Positions 41,530 to 51,396 of a stretch of 64,000 nucleotides of DNA are shown here, piece by piece. The notes beneath the pieces were generated by a model. The model did no database searches. It was not told where the DNA came from and saw only the letters and a list, made by a program, of their open reading frames with translations. The position numbers and the translations under genes were made by a program. Source of the stretch: Methylacidimicrobium fagopyrum (GTDB lineage Bacteria; Verrucomicrobiota; Verrucomicrobiia; Limisphaerales; UBA11358); the NCBI GenBank assembly GCA_026225255.1, contig JAMFSJ010000073.1:1-64000 (forward strand), read 5' to 3'. Numbering within the stretch: the first letter of the stretch is position 1; every line of letters starts with the position of its first letter.

Positions 41530-44500
41530 TTATTGCACAACTTTGGTGCTAAAGAACGCCGCGGGTTGCGCCGGATCAATGACGTTCGTGTAACTGAATG
41601 AGCCATTCGCATTGAATGAATTGGTGCTCAATACCGTCCAGTTCGTCAACGCTGTCGCGAGGTTCGTCGTGGTCAGCACAAGGTAGTGGAAGCTCGTGCC
41701 GCCATTTAGATTCGTGCCGGTCAAGATCACGTTGCCGCCGGAGATCGTGACACTGGTGATGTTCGCGGGGGCCGTCGGATTCGAGCTGGCCATGATGCCG
41801 ATGACGCCGCTGGTATAGAGCGCCGAAGTATCCCAAGCCAACGTGGAGGGTAATGCGGGCAAGTTATAATTGGTGAAGACGCCGGTGACGGTGGAACTCC
41901 AATTCGCGATTTTCCATCTATCGCCAATCGTCCAAGCGGTCAGGTTATTGAGATTGCTAACCGTCAATGTGGCGTTGGTGATGATGACTTGCGTTTGCGC
42001 CTGGAGCACGTCCGCGGCGGCGGCATTGCCGGTGTTATCGCCGGCACCGACACCACTGAATAAATCGACGAGCAAGGTGCTGCTAGCATTGAACCTCAAG
42101 GCAGCGGTCGTATTGGTGACGGTAAAGCTCTTACCAGTCGTATCGCCCGCATTGCCCACAGATAATTTGCCGTTGATAGAAACGCCGTTCGTGCCTTCGT
42201 AGATGGAACCGTTGCCGGCGAGCGTTCCCGCCGCCGCCACGGAAACACCGAACGGATTCAAACCAGTGCCGGTAGGGTTATTGATCGCCAAGGTGCCAGC
42301 GTTGATTGAAGTGGCGCCGGTATTCGTATAAAAACCCGACGAAGCCCCGGTGAAGTCGCCGGTGAAGATTTCTGTGCCGGTGCCATTCTTGATCACGCTC
42401 GGCGTCCAGCCGCCGCTATTGGTGGTGATAATGCCGCTGAACGTGCCGGAGCCATTACCATTGCCGAGACTCAAGCTTGGAATATAAGCCGCACCCGGGC
42501 CGGCAATGACATTGCCTGCGCCGATCAAGGCGTTGAACGTCGGGGAGTTGACATCGCCGAGTTGCGTGCCGGCGGCCAAGTTGATGCTGGTATTGGCGGC
42601 GAGCGTGGCGTTGACATTGCACAGCGTCGTGCCCGAGGTTCCCGGTAAAACATAGATGTTGCCCGTAAAGGAACAGGCACCCGTCTGTAATTTTACACCG
42701 CCACCACCCAGCACCGTTACATCGCCGGTGCCGGTGATGCCGCCTTGGATCATGAACGTATTGAGAGCGCTATTGGCATTGCTGAACGTAATCCCGCGTT
42801 GCAATACGATCGGACCGTTATAGGTAACGCTGGTGGAACTGCTCATATTTGCAATGACTGCTGTGCCCGTGCTGCCAGCAGCGGTTGTCACCGGATTAAC
42901 TGCGGATACGCCGCCGCTAAATCCAAGCGTCGTCACGTTCGTGCCCGTATTGGCATCTCCCAAAGTCACCCCGCCGGTGCCGAAGGCGGTTGCGCTGCCA
43001 GCTTGAACGGTGCCGGCACTAATTATTGTGCCTTCACTAAAACTATTCGCGGAAGAAATCAGTAATGACCCCGAACCTTGCTTGAGTAAAAAGGCATCGG
43101 TCAAGCCGCCACCGCTACTACTGGCGAACGTGTAATTATTTACATTGTTGGAAACGGTGAGGTTGTTGACTACTAATTGACCTACGAGATTGACTGCCGT
43201 CTGGCTGGCCGAATTATTAAAAACAGCGTTATTGCCGGCGCTAAAATTGGCGCTGCTGCCGCCGTTAAGCCAATTTGCCGTCGTGGTATCCCAATCACCA
43301 CTGACGTTACCTTGCCAGACGAGATTAACAATACTGCCACCGCTCGGGACAAAAGTCACCGTGATGAGATTGGGGGTGGCGGTGCTGACGGAAGCCGTGT
43401 AGAGACCATTGGGGGCAATCACATTCAATCCCGCCGCCGAACCGGTCAAGGTTCCATTGTAAGCAATCAATGTGTAAGGCACGTTAACTTGGACTGGACC
43501 ATGGAAAGCCCTTAAATTGACTGTTGCCGCGCCTTGACTCAAATCCAGATTTCCCGCGACCGTGATCAAATCGCTCACGCCGGCGGCATTTGTATTCATG
43601 TCCATGTTGATAATGGCAGCTCCTGGCGTAAAATTGCCGTTGATGGCCAGGGTGGCGGCGATGCCGATGGTCGAAACATTTAAGGTAACCGAGGCGGCAC
43701 CGCCATTCAGACTTAAACTACCATTGATATCTGGCGCGCTGGTATTGTTGGTGTGTCCGGCAACCAAAGTTTGAGGATAATTTACATTGGCACCCAACGT
43801 GAATATTTGACCACTAGCATCAAACGAGCTGACATCCAAAGTGGTGCCCGAACTCATGGTTATGGTTGAGCACAGAGGATCAGAAGTGGCTATATCACTA
43901 TAAAATCCCAGCGCAATATGGGCATTGGCGGTGATAGTCAAATTGCTGGTGGTATTAATTGGCTGGTTGAACACCCATGTTCCAGGGCCGTTAACTTGCA
44001 AAGTCCCGCCCCATTGTCCGTTGGGAGCGCCATTATTGGCACTATTATAGACTCCAATCGGTTGATTAAATGTATTGGTGCCGGTAGAAGTGCCACCAAA
44101 GATTGTTGGAAAATTCGTTGGCAGCAGGCTGCCGTCGGTAAAGGTAAATAAGCCATTAAATATCAAGCTCGAATTATTCGGGCTGTTATTATTCAACGTG
44201 GTCGTCCCAGTATTCAGACTTTGCAAATGAAGCGGCCGGTCGGTAGTGCCGTTGTTTGTTCCCACGTATGTAATGGTCGCGGGATAACCCGTATTTAAAG
44301 CACCGATATTAATAGCACCTATGCCCGCTCCCAATGCGCTATTCTGACCACCCAAAGCGAGACTGAAATAAGCCAACGTTCCCGAAATATTAACCGGGCC
44401 AGTGAAACTATTATTAGTATTCATCAAATAAAGCACCCCTTGACCGTTGCCCCCAGCGGTCTTGGTTAGCCCCCCGCTACCGGATAAAACTCCGCGCAAA

Positions 44501-44922
44501 TAAAGATTGTCACCGGTGGCATTTTGGGTGATTGACGGCGTTACGCTCAAAACACTGTCGAGGTTCCAATTACAATTTCCAGCCACGTTCGCATTAAAGG
44601 TGCTGGTGGTCAATGTCACTGGATTCCCACTAATATTCCAAACCCCGTTGGTAAGAGTGATCGCCCCAAGACTCAACCCAGTAATATCATTAAAATTGGT
44701 GGTAAGTTTTGTGCCGGCAAACGTCGCGGCACTTCCACTTGTAATTGCAGTGCCCCCCCAATTGGCGGCATCACTCCAATTACTGCTCGTCGTGCTCCCA
44801 CCATTCCAAGTGCTGGCGTGGGCAGACAAAGAAAATCCGAGAATCAAAGTGACGGCTGCGGCAGTGCTGTCACTTAGGAAAAAACGGCATTTATTTCCAA
44901 TTTTATGAAGTTGATTTATCAT
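41530..44922 (-). CDS. secreted autotransporter-type beta-strand repeat protein
   Basis: The 1130-residue protein has a signal peptide (ending near LGFSLSAHA) and starts its mature part with STWNGGSTTSSNWSDAANW, a typical opening of these proteins. Passenger repeats include LLKQGSGSLLISSANSFSEG and SVIKNGTGTEIFTGDFTG. No catalytic domain is visible. The C-terminus carries the shared module (TTTNLATALTNWTVLSTNSF, then AAFFSTKVVQ) in place of a beta-barrel. It is probably a long surface or matrix protein. It lies between the PL8 lyase and the pseudopilins on the same strand. Asn, Thr, Gly and Ser dominate, as in beta-helices. Confidence 0.85.
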   Translation of the reverse strand: MINQLHKIGNKCRFFLSDSTAAAVTLILGFSLSAHASTWNGGSTTSSNWSDAANWGGTAITSGSAATFAGTKLTTNFNDITGLSLGAITLTNGVWNISGNPVTLTTSTFNANVAGNCNWNLDSVLSVTPSITQNATGDNLYLRGVLSGSGGLTKTAGGNGQGVLYLMNTNNSFTGPVNISGTLAYFSLALGGQNSALGAGIGAINIGALNTGYPATITYVGTNNGTTDRPLHLQSLNTGTTTLNNNSPNNSSLIFNGLFTFTDGSLLPTNFPTIFGGTSTGTNTFNQPIGVYNSANNGAPNGQWGGTLQVNGPGTWVFNQPINTTSNLTITANAHIALGFYSDIATSDPLCSTITMSSGTTLDVSSFDASGQIFTLGANVNYPQTLVAGHTNNTSAPDINGSLSLNGGAASVTLNVSTIGIAATLAINGNFTPGAAIINMDMNTNAAGVSDLITVAGNLDLSQGAATVNLRAFHGPVQVNVPYTLIAYNGTLTGSAAGLNVIAPNGLYTASVSTATPNLITVTFVPSGGSIVNLVWQGNVSGDWDTTTANWLNGGSSANFSAGNNAVFNNSASQTAVNLVGQLVVNNLTVSNNVNNYTFASSSGGGLTDAFLLKQGSGSLLISSANSFSEGTIISAGTVQAGSATAFGTGGVTLGDANTGTNVTTLGFSGGVSAVNPVTTAAGSTGTAVIANMSSSTSVTYNGPIVLQRGITFSNANSALNTFMIQGGITGTGDVTVLGGGGVKLQTGACSFTGNIYVLPGTSGTTLCNVNATLAANTSINLAAGTQLGDVNSPTFNALIGAGNVIAGPGAAYIPSLSLGNGNGSGTFSGIITTNSGGWTPSVIKNGTGTEIFTGDFTGASSGFYTNTGATSINAGTLAINNPTGTGLNPFGVSVAAAGTLAGNGSIYEGTNGVSINGKLSVGNAGDTTGKSFTVTNTTAALRFNASSTLLVDLFSGVGAGDNTGNAAAADVLQAQTQVIITNATLTVSNLNNLTAWTIGDRWKIANWSSTVTGVFTNYNLPALPSTLAWDTSALYTSGVIGIMASSNPTAPANITSVTISGGNVILTGTNLNGGTSFHYLVLTTTNLATALTNWTVLSTNSFNANGSFSYTNVIDPAQPAAFFSTKVVQ

Positions 44923-45029
44923 TTGATCGGGGGGTTATTTTAGTGATTGATAATTGAATCCTCTTAAATTTTCGTTTCTTGCAAGTAGTTCTTAGTGAGA
45001 TTGAATAATATAGCCATACCTGCTGACCA

Positions 45030-45824
45030 TTAAGGGGTTGCCGTCGGCCAAGCGGCGGCCGCACTTCCGCGTCCGCCGGCACTTAATGTTGGCAGGTCGC
45101 TTTGATAAATGTATAAAGGCCAGTCAGCACGCCATGAGTTGACAAAAAGTAATTTTTCCAACTTATACCATGAGGCTGACCCGTCCACCATCACTTCATT
45201 GGCCCCATCTGGACATCCTGCATTAGCCCTTTTATGCGGTGGGTTTGGTGCCCAAGCGCTGGTTCCATTAGGTTTTGCCACATTGTCCGCTGCCAAGACC
45301 CAACTCGCTTTTGAAGAGCTTAATTTAACCGGGCTGTAGGAAGGTCCAGTGTAAGCTCCGTTATTCGCCCAATAAGCTACGCCGCCATAATATTGGTAAC
45401 TGATACTCCATTGCGGCGGGGTGACATTGGCATCATAAATGGGATTCCCTCCTCCCAACGAAGGGCACGCCCAGATGGAAGCCGTATTGGTTTGAATACC
45501 CAAACCTGTGGAGGTAAGAGCGCCCGCTGCCGGCTCATTGATGGCCAGACAATTATAGGGGCCGGGGTCATTGTGCGAACCGGTAGGATTCCCAGTATTG
45601 CGCGCTGAAGCGACATAATCATTATTGTCACCCGCATAGATATTCATGCCGACACCTATTTGGCGAAGATTATTCACACAGGCAATGCGTTTGGCCTTAT
45701 CCTTTGCCCGCGCCAACGCGGGCAATAACATTGCCGCCAAAATCGCAATGATGGCGATAACGACTAATAATTCGATGAGCGTGAAACCTGATGCCCGCCC
45801 TTTGAGTGCCCCATTTTGTTTCAT
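45030..45824 (-). CDS. pseudopilin-like protein with type IV prepilin signal (copy 1)
   Basis: From the start at 45824 ([20 protein letters not shown]) the 264-residue protein has a class III signal. Cleavage would fall before the Phe of GFTLIE, and the helix [17 protein letters not shown] follows. Residues [18 protein letters not shown] are typical of the large Verrucomicrobiota/Planctomycetota pseudopilin family. The C-terminal [20 protein letters not shown] fits its DG-containing end. It would be processed by a prepilin peptidase and sit in the inner membrane or a pseudopilus. A paralogue lies 320 bases upstream on the same strand. Confidence 0.87.
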   Translation of the reverse strand: MKQNGALKGRASGFTLIELLVVIAIIAILAAMLLPALARAKDKAKRIACVNNLRQIGVGMNIYAGDNNDYVASARNTGNPTGSHNDPGPYNCLAINEPAAGALTSTGLGIQTNTASIWACPSLGGGNPIYDANVTPPQWSISYQYYGGVAYWANNGAYTGPSYSPVKLSSSKASWVLAADNVAKPNGTSAWAPNPPHKRANAGCPDGANEVMVDGSASWYKLEKLLFVNSWRADWPLYIYQSDLPTLSAGGRGSAAAAWPTATP

Positions 45825-46144
45825 AATTTTATGCCAGCTGTTCCCCGCATTACCCAAAAATAAATCTAATCAAGTTTTAGCAACAATATGTAAATCCGTA
45901 TAGGGCATGAATATGCTCAGGTAGACAAATTCGGTGCTCAGCTAAATTCACCGCCGATACGAATTAAGTCGGAAAAATAGAAAACAAGGCGTCATAACCA
46001 ATCTGAGCCTTCACGGCATCCTGCCTGCCGGATCGAGAGTGGTTGGGCGTTCAAGCTGGGAGCGTTTTTGTCATCAGCCAAACTCTCAAATAGGTCGCCG
46101 AATGATAATTAATTAAACTGCTAAATTCGTCAAATAGCCCGGGT
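45825..46144. other. gene-free spacer between the two pseudopilin genes
   Basis: No gene is seen in these 320 bases. At about 45897-45916 the minus strand has CATATTCATGCCCTATAC, matched upstream of the other pseudopilin gene at about 47000-47017 (CATCTTCATGCTCTATGC). It is either a shared promoter or regulator site, or a leftover of the duplication. Confidence 0.5.
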
Positions 46145-46942
46145 TCAAGGGGTTGCGGTAATCCAATCATACGCCAAAGAGGAACCGTCTTGGGCCAATC
46201 CGGGTTTCACTGGTAAATCCGCTTGATAAATATACCGCGGCAGGTCGTCGCGCCACGAGTTGAGCAGCGTCAAGGTCTCCAATTTGCACCAAGTGACCGA
46301 ACCATCCACCATCACTTCGTTCGCGCCGTCGGAGCAGTTCGCATAGTCCCGCGGATGAGCTAAAGCGGTCGGCCAAGCGCCGTTTACTTTGCTGACGTCG
46401 TCGGCTGCCAAAACCCAACCGGATCGTGATTTGCTCAATTTTACCGGGCTAAATGACGGTCCGGCATAAACGCCATTATTCGTCCAGTAAGCGATGCCGC
46501 CATAATATTGATAGCTGATGCGCCACTGCGCGGGTTGGCTGGCGGTATCATGAACCGGTTGACCCCGCTGCCCTAGCGCAGGACAAGCCCAGATGCAATT
46601 GAGATTCGTTTGGATTGATAAACCGGCCGTCGCCAGCGCGCCCGCCACCGGCTCATTGATGGCCATTGAATCATAGAAACCGGGATTTCCATGTGAACCG
46701 TTGGGATTGGCCGTGTTTCGCGCCGAGGCGACGTAATCATTGTTGTCACCGGCATAAATATTCATGCCAATTCCAATCTGCCGCAGGTTATCCACGCACG
46801 CTATCCGCTTGGCTTTATCCTTGGCCCGTGCCAGCGAGGGCAAAAGCATTGCCGCCACAATGGCAATGACCGACATAATCACTAATAATTCAACTAGTGA
46901 AAAGCCCGCCCGCCAATTGCCAGATGCCCCGATTTTTTTCAT
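46145..46942 (-). CDS. pseudopilin-like protein with type IV prepilin signal (copy 2)
   Basis: This 265-residue paralogue of the gene at 45030 shares most of its sequence ([20 protein letters not shown] against [20 protein letters not shown]). The prepilin signal is [20 protein letters not shown]. The same [18 protein letters not shown] helix extension and [15 protein letters not shown]-terminus are present. The tandem arrangement shows a duplication. Both lie upstream of the beta-strand-repeat protein, which suggests a role in its export or surface display; that link rests on position only. Confidence 0.87.
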   Translation of the reverse strand: MKKIGASGNWRAGFSLVELLVIMSVIAIVAAMLLPSLARAKDKAKRIACVDNLRQIGIGMNIYAGDNNDYVASARNTANPNGSHGNPGFYDSMAINEPVAGALATAGLSIQTNLNCIWACPALGQRGQPVHDTASQPAQWRISYQYYGGIAYWTNNGVYAGPSFSPVKLSKSRSGWVLAADDVSKVNGAWPTALAHPRDYANCSDGANEVMVDGSVTWCKLETLTLLNSWRDDLPRYIYQADLPVKPGLAQDGSSLAYDWITATP

Positions 46943-47094
46943 AAGCCCACGCCGTATAAAGTGCTAAGTGCTTATAAATTAACAAATTACGAAATTCCTG
47001 CATAGAGCATGAAGATGTTTGTGCGGGCACCGTTCGTTTTACCTGACCAAACGTGGGCGAGCCGAGAAAATCACGGGAATTTTCGGGCAATCGT

Positions 47095-47916
47095 TCAAAA
47101 AAACGGATTGCACGCTTGCTCTTCACCGACCGTCGTGAGGGGGCCGTGGCCGGGACACAGCAACGTGGCCGCTGAAAGCGATAAAATCTCGATGCGCACT
47201 TTTTGCTTCGCCAAATCCCATGCGCCATTGCCGTTGCCCATCGAGCCGGCAAAAATCGTATCGCCCACGATCGCGACGGGCGGCGCCTCCTTCGGCCAAT
47301 GCTCAATGACATACGTCACGCCATCGTCCGCGTGACCGGGCGTTTCGCGATGCGCGATGCGCAAGCTGCCCAGCGTCACGACTTCGCCCGTTTTATTACG
47401 TTGATTTACGGGTGCTTTGGGGGAACTGGAATGCAACTGCGCCGCGGGGAACGTCGCCCGCAGTTTCGGCAACGCCTCGACGTGATCATAGTGCGAATGC
47501 GTGATGAAAATGTGGCGGAGCGAAAGTTTTTCGGCCGCGAGACAATCCAAAATCGGTTGCGCGTCCAGACCGGTGTCGAACAACGCCGCCTCGCGCGTCG
47601 CTTCATCCCAAACGAGATAGCAATTCACGGAGAAACCTTCGTCCGTCGTCGTGAACGAACGGATTGCGTGCCAGCGGCTCAAATCCTTTTTCGTCGGCAA
47701 CCAGCCCTGCGCGAGGGTTTCGAGTTTTTGTGGAGCGAGGTCGAGAATTTTTCCCAACGCGTTGAAATTGATCTTTTTGGTGACCTGCCCGGATTCATGA
47801 AAAGCGGCGAGTTCATTTTCCGAAAGGCCGGCGGCACTGGCCGCCGCCGCCGGCGAGACGTTGTTCATGAGGCCGGCTTTGCGGACGATGTCGCCCAAAT
47901 GATCTTCGAGATTCAT
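47095..47916 (-). CDS. MBL-fold hydrolase with N-terminal helix-turn-helix-like region
   Basis: The 273-residue protein has an N-terminal helical region of about 70 residues (NVSPAAAASAAGLSENELAA, which resembles an XRE-type helix-turn-helix) and a C-terminal metallo-beta-lactamase fold. Zinc ligands are seen in FITHSHYDHVEAL (HxHxDH), RETPGHADDGV, AIVGDTIFAG and LLCPGHGPLTTVGEE. It belongs near the glyoxalase II-type hydrolases, but the extra N-terminal part is unusual. The substrate is unknown. It stands alone. Confidence 0.85.
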   Translation of the reverse strand: MNLEDHLGDIVRKAGLMNNVSPAAAASAAGLSENELAAFHESGQVTKKINFNALGKILDLAPQKLETLAQGWLPTKKDLSRWHAIRSFTTTDEGFSVNCYLVWDEATREAALFDTGLDAQPILDCLAAEKLSLRHIFITHSHYDHVEALPKLRATFPAAQLHSSSPKAPVNQRNKTGEVVTLGSLRIAHRETPGHADDGVTYVIEHWPKEAPPVAIVGDTIFAGSMGNGNGAWDLAKQKVRIEILSLSAATLLCPGHGPLTTVGEEQACNPFF

Positions 47917-48037
47917 GTAAAAACGTTAACGCAAAATTTTCCGACCGCAAGCGGTCGCGCCGGAGAATCGAAGCCGGCAAAAAACCGCCGACCGTTCCAT
48001 CTTTTTTAGAGAACCCAAACCCGCGGCGCGCGCCCCG

Positions 48038-48886
48038 TTATTTCTTTGGCTTGGGCTTGCGCGCATCGGCGACAAACGTTCCCGCGAGATAACTTTTCGC
48101 TTCGTCCGGCAGGCACAGATAAATTTTTCCAGGCAAATGATTATTCGTTAGCGTGCCAAATTCCAACCGTAAGGCATAACCGGTGGTGAAACTTTCCTTG
48201 CTGGATTCCGCGCCGGATTGCCAGTGCAACAGCACGCGCGCCGCCGGATTAACGTTGGTGGTGACGTTGATTATTTTGCCGGATAACGCGGCCGGCAACC
48301 CGCCGTTGAAATTAATGGAGCAGCCAAACGTCATCGGCCCGTGCGTGCCCGCGCGCAAAATCAATGAACCGTTGGCAAGGTTTGCGCGTTCGCTGATGAA
48401 ATCCTGTCCGTGAATCCGGCCGGAGGGCATCGCCTCGGGAAAGGAGGTTCCCGCGAGATTCAACAGCCAATTCGTGTCGTTGGCGGGCGGCGCAACGACT
48501 TCTGGCTTGCTGGGTGTTGGCGCGGCGGCAACGGAATTAGTGGCCACCACGGGCACCGGCGCGGCTGATTTGAAAATGGTTCCGCGATAAACGAACGCCG
48601 CGGTCGCGCCCATGCAAATTAAAATTCCCACCACGACTAACACGCCGGAAGAACCTTTCACTTGGGTCGGCGCGTAAGGATTAAGATTAGCTGTGGGCGG
48701 TTTGGGCGCGCTCCGTTCAACGAATTTTGAGCCCGTCAAAATCAACTTTTGCGTCGGATCAGCGGGGGCTTGCGGCACGACGATCTTTTGGAAGCACGTC
48801 GGGCAATCCACCACCGCGCCCGTTTGCGATGAATCAGACTGCATGTGCTGGCCGCAGACGGGACACGCGTATTTGAATTCGCTCAT
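48038..48886 (-). CDS. zinc-ribbon, single-pass membrane protein of unknown function
   Basis: From the start at 48886 (MSEFKYACPVCGQHM) the 282-residue protein has a four-cysteine ribbon (CPVC ... CPTCFQKIVVP) at residues 8-40, a linker, one membrane helix (VLVVVGILICMGATAAFVY, about residues 82-100) and an outer domain of about 150 residues with no known match. The ribbon resembles that of the kinase at 12660. The layout suggests a cytosolic zinc sensor or adaptor tied to an external domain. No close partner gene is present. Confidence 0.7.
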   Translation of the reverse strand: MSEFKYACPVCGQHMQSDSSQTGAVVDCPTCFQKIVVPQAPADPTQKLILTGSKFVERSAPKPPTANLNPYAPTQVKGSSGVLVVVGILICMGATAAFVYRGTIFKSAAPVPVVATNSVAAAPTPSKPEVVAPPANDTNWLLNLAGTSFPEAMPSGRIHGQDFISERANLANGSLILRAGTHGPMTFGCSINFNGGLPAALSGKIINVTTNVNPAARVLLHWQSGAESSKESFTTGYALRLEFGTLTNNHLPGKIYLCLPDEAKSYLAGTFVADARKPKPKK

Positions 48887-48956
48887 CGGCAAAAACATTC
48901 CACATTTGCCAGCTAACTGCAACGGGACTTTCGCGCCATGTTGCTACGGAAATAAA

Positions 48957-49034
48957 ATCATCCTCATCGTCATCCTCCTCCTCATCCTCAATTTTTCATT
49001 CGAGGAGGAAGGATGACGATGACGATGAGGATGA
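48957..49034. repeat. second CATCCTCATCGTCATCC/GGATGACGATGACGATG palindrome
   Basis: The left arm 48957-48989 (TCATCCTCATCGTCATCCTC) and right arm 49002-49034 (GGATGACGATGACGATGAGG) are near-complements. It is the same family as 11788-11875. Confidence 0.8.
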
Positions 49035-49090
49035 ATCGGACGACATAAAATACCCTTGCGTCCTGCGCCGTTGCGTTAAAAACTTGCGTG

Positions 49091-50497
49091 ATGAGCTTGA
49101 ATAAAAAATCTCCCGTTTCGCGCAGTGGACGTTTTGCCAGCGGCCCGGCGGCGGACGTTGCGCAATTCACCGAATCCATTTCCTTTGACTGGCGCTTGTG
49201 GAAGCACGACATCCTCGGTTCGCTCGCCCACGCCGCCATGCTCAAGAAAATCGGCGTGCTCACCAAGGCCGAAGAGATCGCCATCATCCGCGGCCTCGAC
49301 CAGATCGCCAAAGAGATCAAAGCTGGCCAATTCAAGTGGAAACCGGAATTGGAAGATGTCCACATGAACATCGAAGCGGAACTCACCAAGCGCGTGCCCG
49401 CCGGTGCCAAATTGCACACCGCCCGTTCGCGCAATGATCAAGTCGCGCTCGACGTGCGGTTATGGTTGCGCGATGAAATCACGGCATTGCTCGGCGAAAT
49501 CGCCAATCTTCAACGCGCTCTCGTCGGCCTCGGCGAAAAAAATGCGGACGTGATCATTCCTGGTTACACGCATCTACAACGCGCCCAGCCGGTTTATTTT
49601 GCGCATCATCTACTCGCCTACGTCGAGATGCTTGAGCGCGATTGCGAACGGCTTTGGGATTGTCATTCGCGCGTAAACATCTGCCCGCTCGGCAGCGGCG
49701 CAATCGCGGGTTCCACGCTGCCGCTCGACCGCGCGTTCGTCGCGAAGCTGCTCGATTTCGTGGATGTGAACGGCCAGGTTCAACTTACGCAAAATTCTAT
49801 GGACGCCGTGAGCGACCGCGATTTCGCCGTCGAATTTTGCGCCGCCGGCGCGTTGCTCGCGATGCATATGTCCCGTCTCGCCGAGGACGTGATTCTTTGG
49901 GCCGGCGCGGAATTTAATTTCATCAAGATCGCCGATGCCTACACCACCGGATCGTCGCTCATGCCGCAGAAGAAAAATCCTGACATTGCCGAATTGTCAC
50001 GTGGCAAAACCGGTCGTGTCTATGGCAATTTGATGTCGCTGCTCACGCTGCTGAAAGGTTTGCCAATGACCTACAATCGCGATTTGCAAGAAGACAAAGA
50101 ACGTCTCTTCGACACCGCCGACACCGTCCGCGCCACGACGCGCCTGATGGCCGCGATGTTGCAAAACACCAAGATCAACGCCGCCGCCTGTGCCGCCGCC
50201 GCGAGCGATCCCGCATTGCTCGCGACCGATCTCGCCGATTATCTCGTGCTCAAAGGCATGGCCTTCCGTCCCGCGCATCACGTCGTCGGCGCCGTGGTCG
50301 CGCTCGCGGAAAAAACCGGCAAGCCGCTGAACCAACTCACACTCACAGAATTACAAAGCGTGGATAAAACCTTTGGCCGTGATGCCCTGGACGTGTTCAA
50401 TCTGAAAACCGCGATGGCCAAACGCAACCTGACCGGTGCACCGGGAACGAAGGAAGTCGCGAAGCAACTGGTGCGCTGGCGCGAACAACTTTCGTGA
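49091..50497 (+). CDS. argH: argininosuccinate lyase ArgH
   Basis: ArgH splits argininosuccinate into arginine and fumarate. The ATG at 49091 gives 468 residues, the usual length. Family signatures are TARSRNDQVALDVRLWLRD near residue 112, PGYTHLQRAQPV near 158 and the mobile-loop GSSLMPQKKNPDIAE near 283, whose Ser is catalytic. The next gene begins one base past the stop codon, so the two may be read together. Its base composition is typical of the window, unlike that downstream gene. Confidence 0.97.
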   Translation: MSLNKKSPVSRSGRFASGPAADVAQFTESISFDWRLWKHDILGSLAHAAMLKKIGVLTKAEEIAIIRGLDQIAKEIKAGQFKWKPELEDVHMNIEAELTKRVPAGAKLHTARSRNDQVALDVRLWLRDEITALLGEIANLQRALVGLGEKNADVIIPGYTHLQRAQPVYFAHHLLAYVEMLERDCERLWDCHSRVNICPLGSGAIAGSTLPLDRAFVAKLLDFVDVNGQVQLTQNSMDAVSDRDFAVEFCAAGALLAMHMSRLAEDVILWAGAEFNFIKIADAYTTGSSLMPQKKNPDIAELSRGKTGRVYGNLMSLLTLLKGLPMTYNRDLQEDKERLFDTADTVRATTRLMAAMLQNTKINAAACAAAASDPALLATDLADYLVLKGMAFRPAHHVVGAVVALAEKTGKPLNQLTLTELQSVDKTFGRDALDVFNLKTAMAKRNLTGAPGTKEVAKQLVRWREQLS

Positions 50498-50498
50498 A

Positions 50499-51242
50499 AT
50501 GAAAATACGCTGCATAATAAATTTGCTGACAACTGTTCTCTCACTTGGGGTAATATCATCCATTTTGACTGCTCACTCGGAGCCATTAGAATTGACGAAC
50601 GAAGCCACTGCTTTGCAATCACAGACGTTGTCTTCTAAAAAAGAAATTTGGCCTCCTGCAAAGCAATCCGAGTTGCCAGACGTGACAGCGCAAGACCCCA
50701 ATGCAACGAACTTTTTGCCGAGAATGCTTATATTATCTGGCAAGATTAACGAGTCGAGAACGACGGGCTATCCAATCGAATGGTGCGGCGACAGTTTTGA
50801 GTTAGCCATTCAGGATTCCACAAATTATTACTACAAAGAATGGCGCGACCAAAAAGATAAGTCGAACGGCCAAATGTATGGAAGCGAGGTTTTTGTTATT
50901 CAGGGCGATTCTGCCGTGCGATGGGCTTGTTTTGAACCACGATCCGGTTTGGGAATAGATTGTGGCGGTGGCAAATTTTCACCAAGAAGCATGGCAGACA
51001 TTCTGCCCGCAAGAAACCTTTGGGCTGAAAATGTTTTTGAAGGAGTGAAATCAGATAATCAAAAGGCCGAAATGTTTGACGGTGATAAAACGGAGAAGTA
51101 TTTGAATTTGGAAAAATTCGGTTCATGGTTTTTGCCACGCAAGATAGTCATTATAGAAAAATTCGGTCCTTCAGTGGTTTTGACAAAAGAATACATTGTC
51201 GCAAATTATTTTTTCAAAAGAACTAGCGGCTCAATGGCTTGA
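50499..51242 (+). CDS. hypothetical secreted protein with a possible C-terminal frameshift
   Basis: The start at 50499 gives 247 residues with a signal peptide (MKIRCIINLLTTVLSLGVIS). I do not recognise the family. The mature part has several Trp and Cys and ends in a KRTSGSMA tail. In the next frame, directly after a run of six T at 51209-51214, the sequence continues as AAQWLDEINEKYSKAVNYPT to a stop at 51318, which looks like the real C-terminus. A poly-T slip is likely, either biological or from sequencing. The DNA is more A+T-rich than argH, suggesting transfer. Confidence 0.6.
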   Translation: MKIRCIINLLTTVLSLGVISSILTAHSEPLELTNEATALQSQTLSSKKEIWPPAKQSELPDVTAQDPNATNFLPRMLILSGKINESRTTGYPIEWCGDSFELAIQDSTNYYYKEWRDQKDKSNGQMYGSEVFVIQGDSAVRWACFEPRSGLGIDCGGGKFSPRSMADILPARNLWAENVFEGVKSDNQKAEMFDGDKTEKYLNLEKFGSWFLPRKIVIIEKFGPSVVLTKEYIVANYFFKRTSGSMA

Positions 51243-51396
51243 TGAAATCAACGAGAAATATTCCAAAGCCGTGAACTACCCAACAAAAATAACCGGAATT
51301 AAGTTCGATAAAAATTGAAACTCAAACCGACGGGCAAATTGAATTCTGAAAATTCTGTTCATTCTGTCTAAAAATATCCGCGCGTTTTAATTTGAA

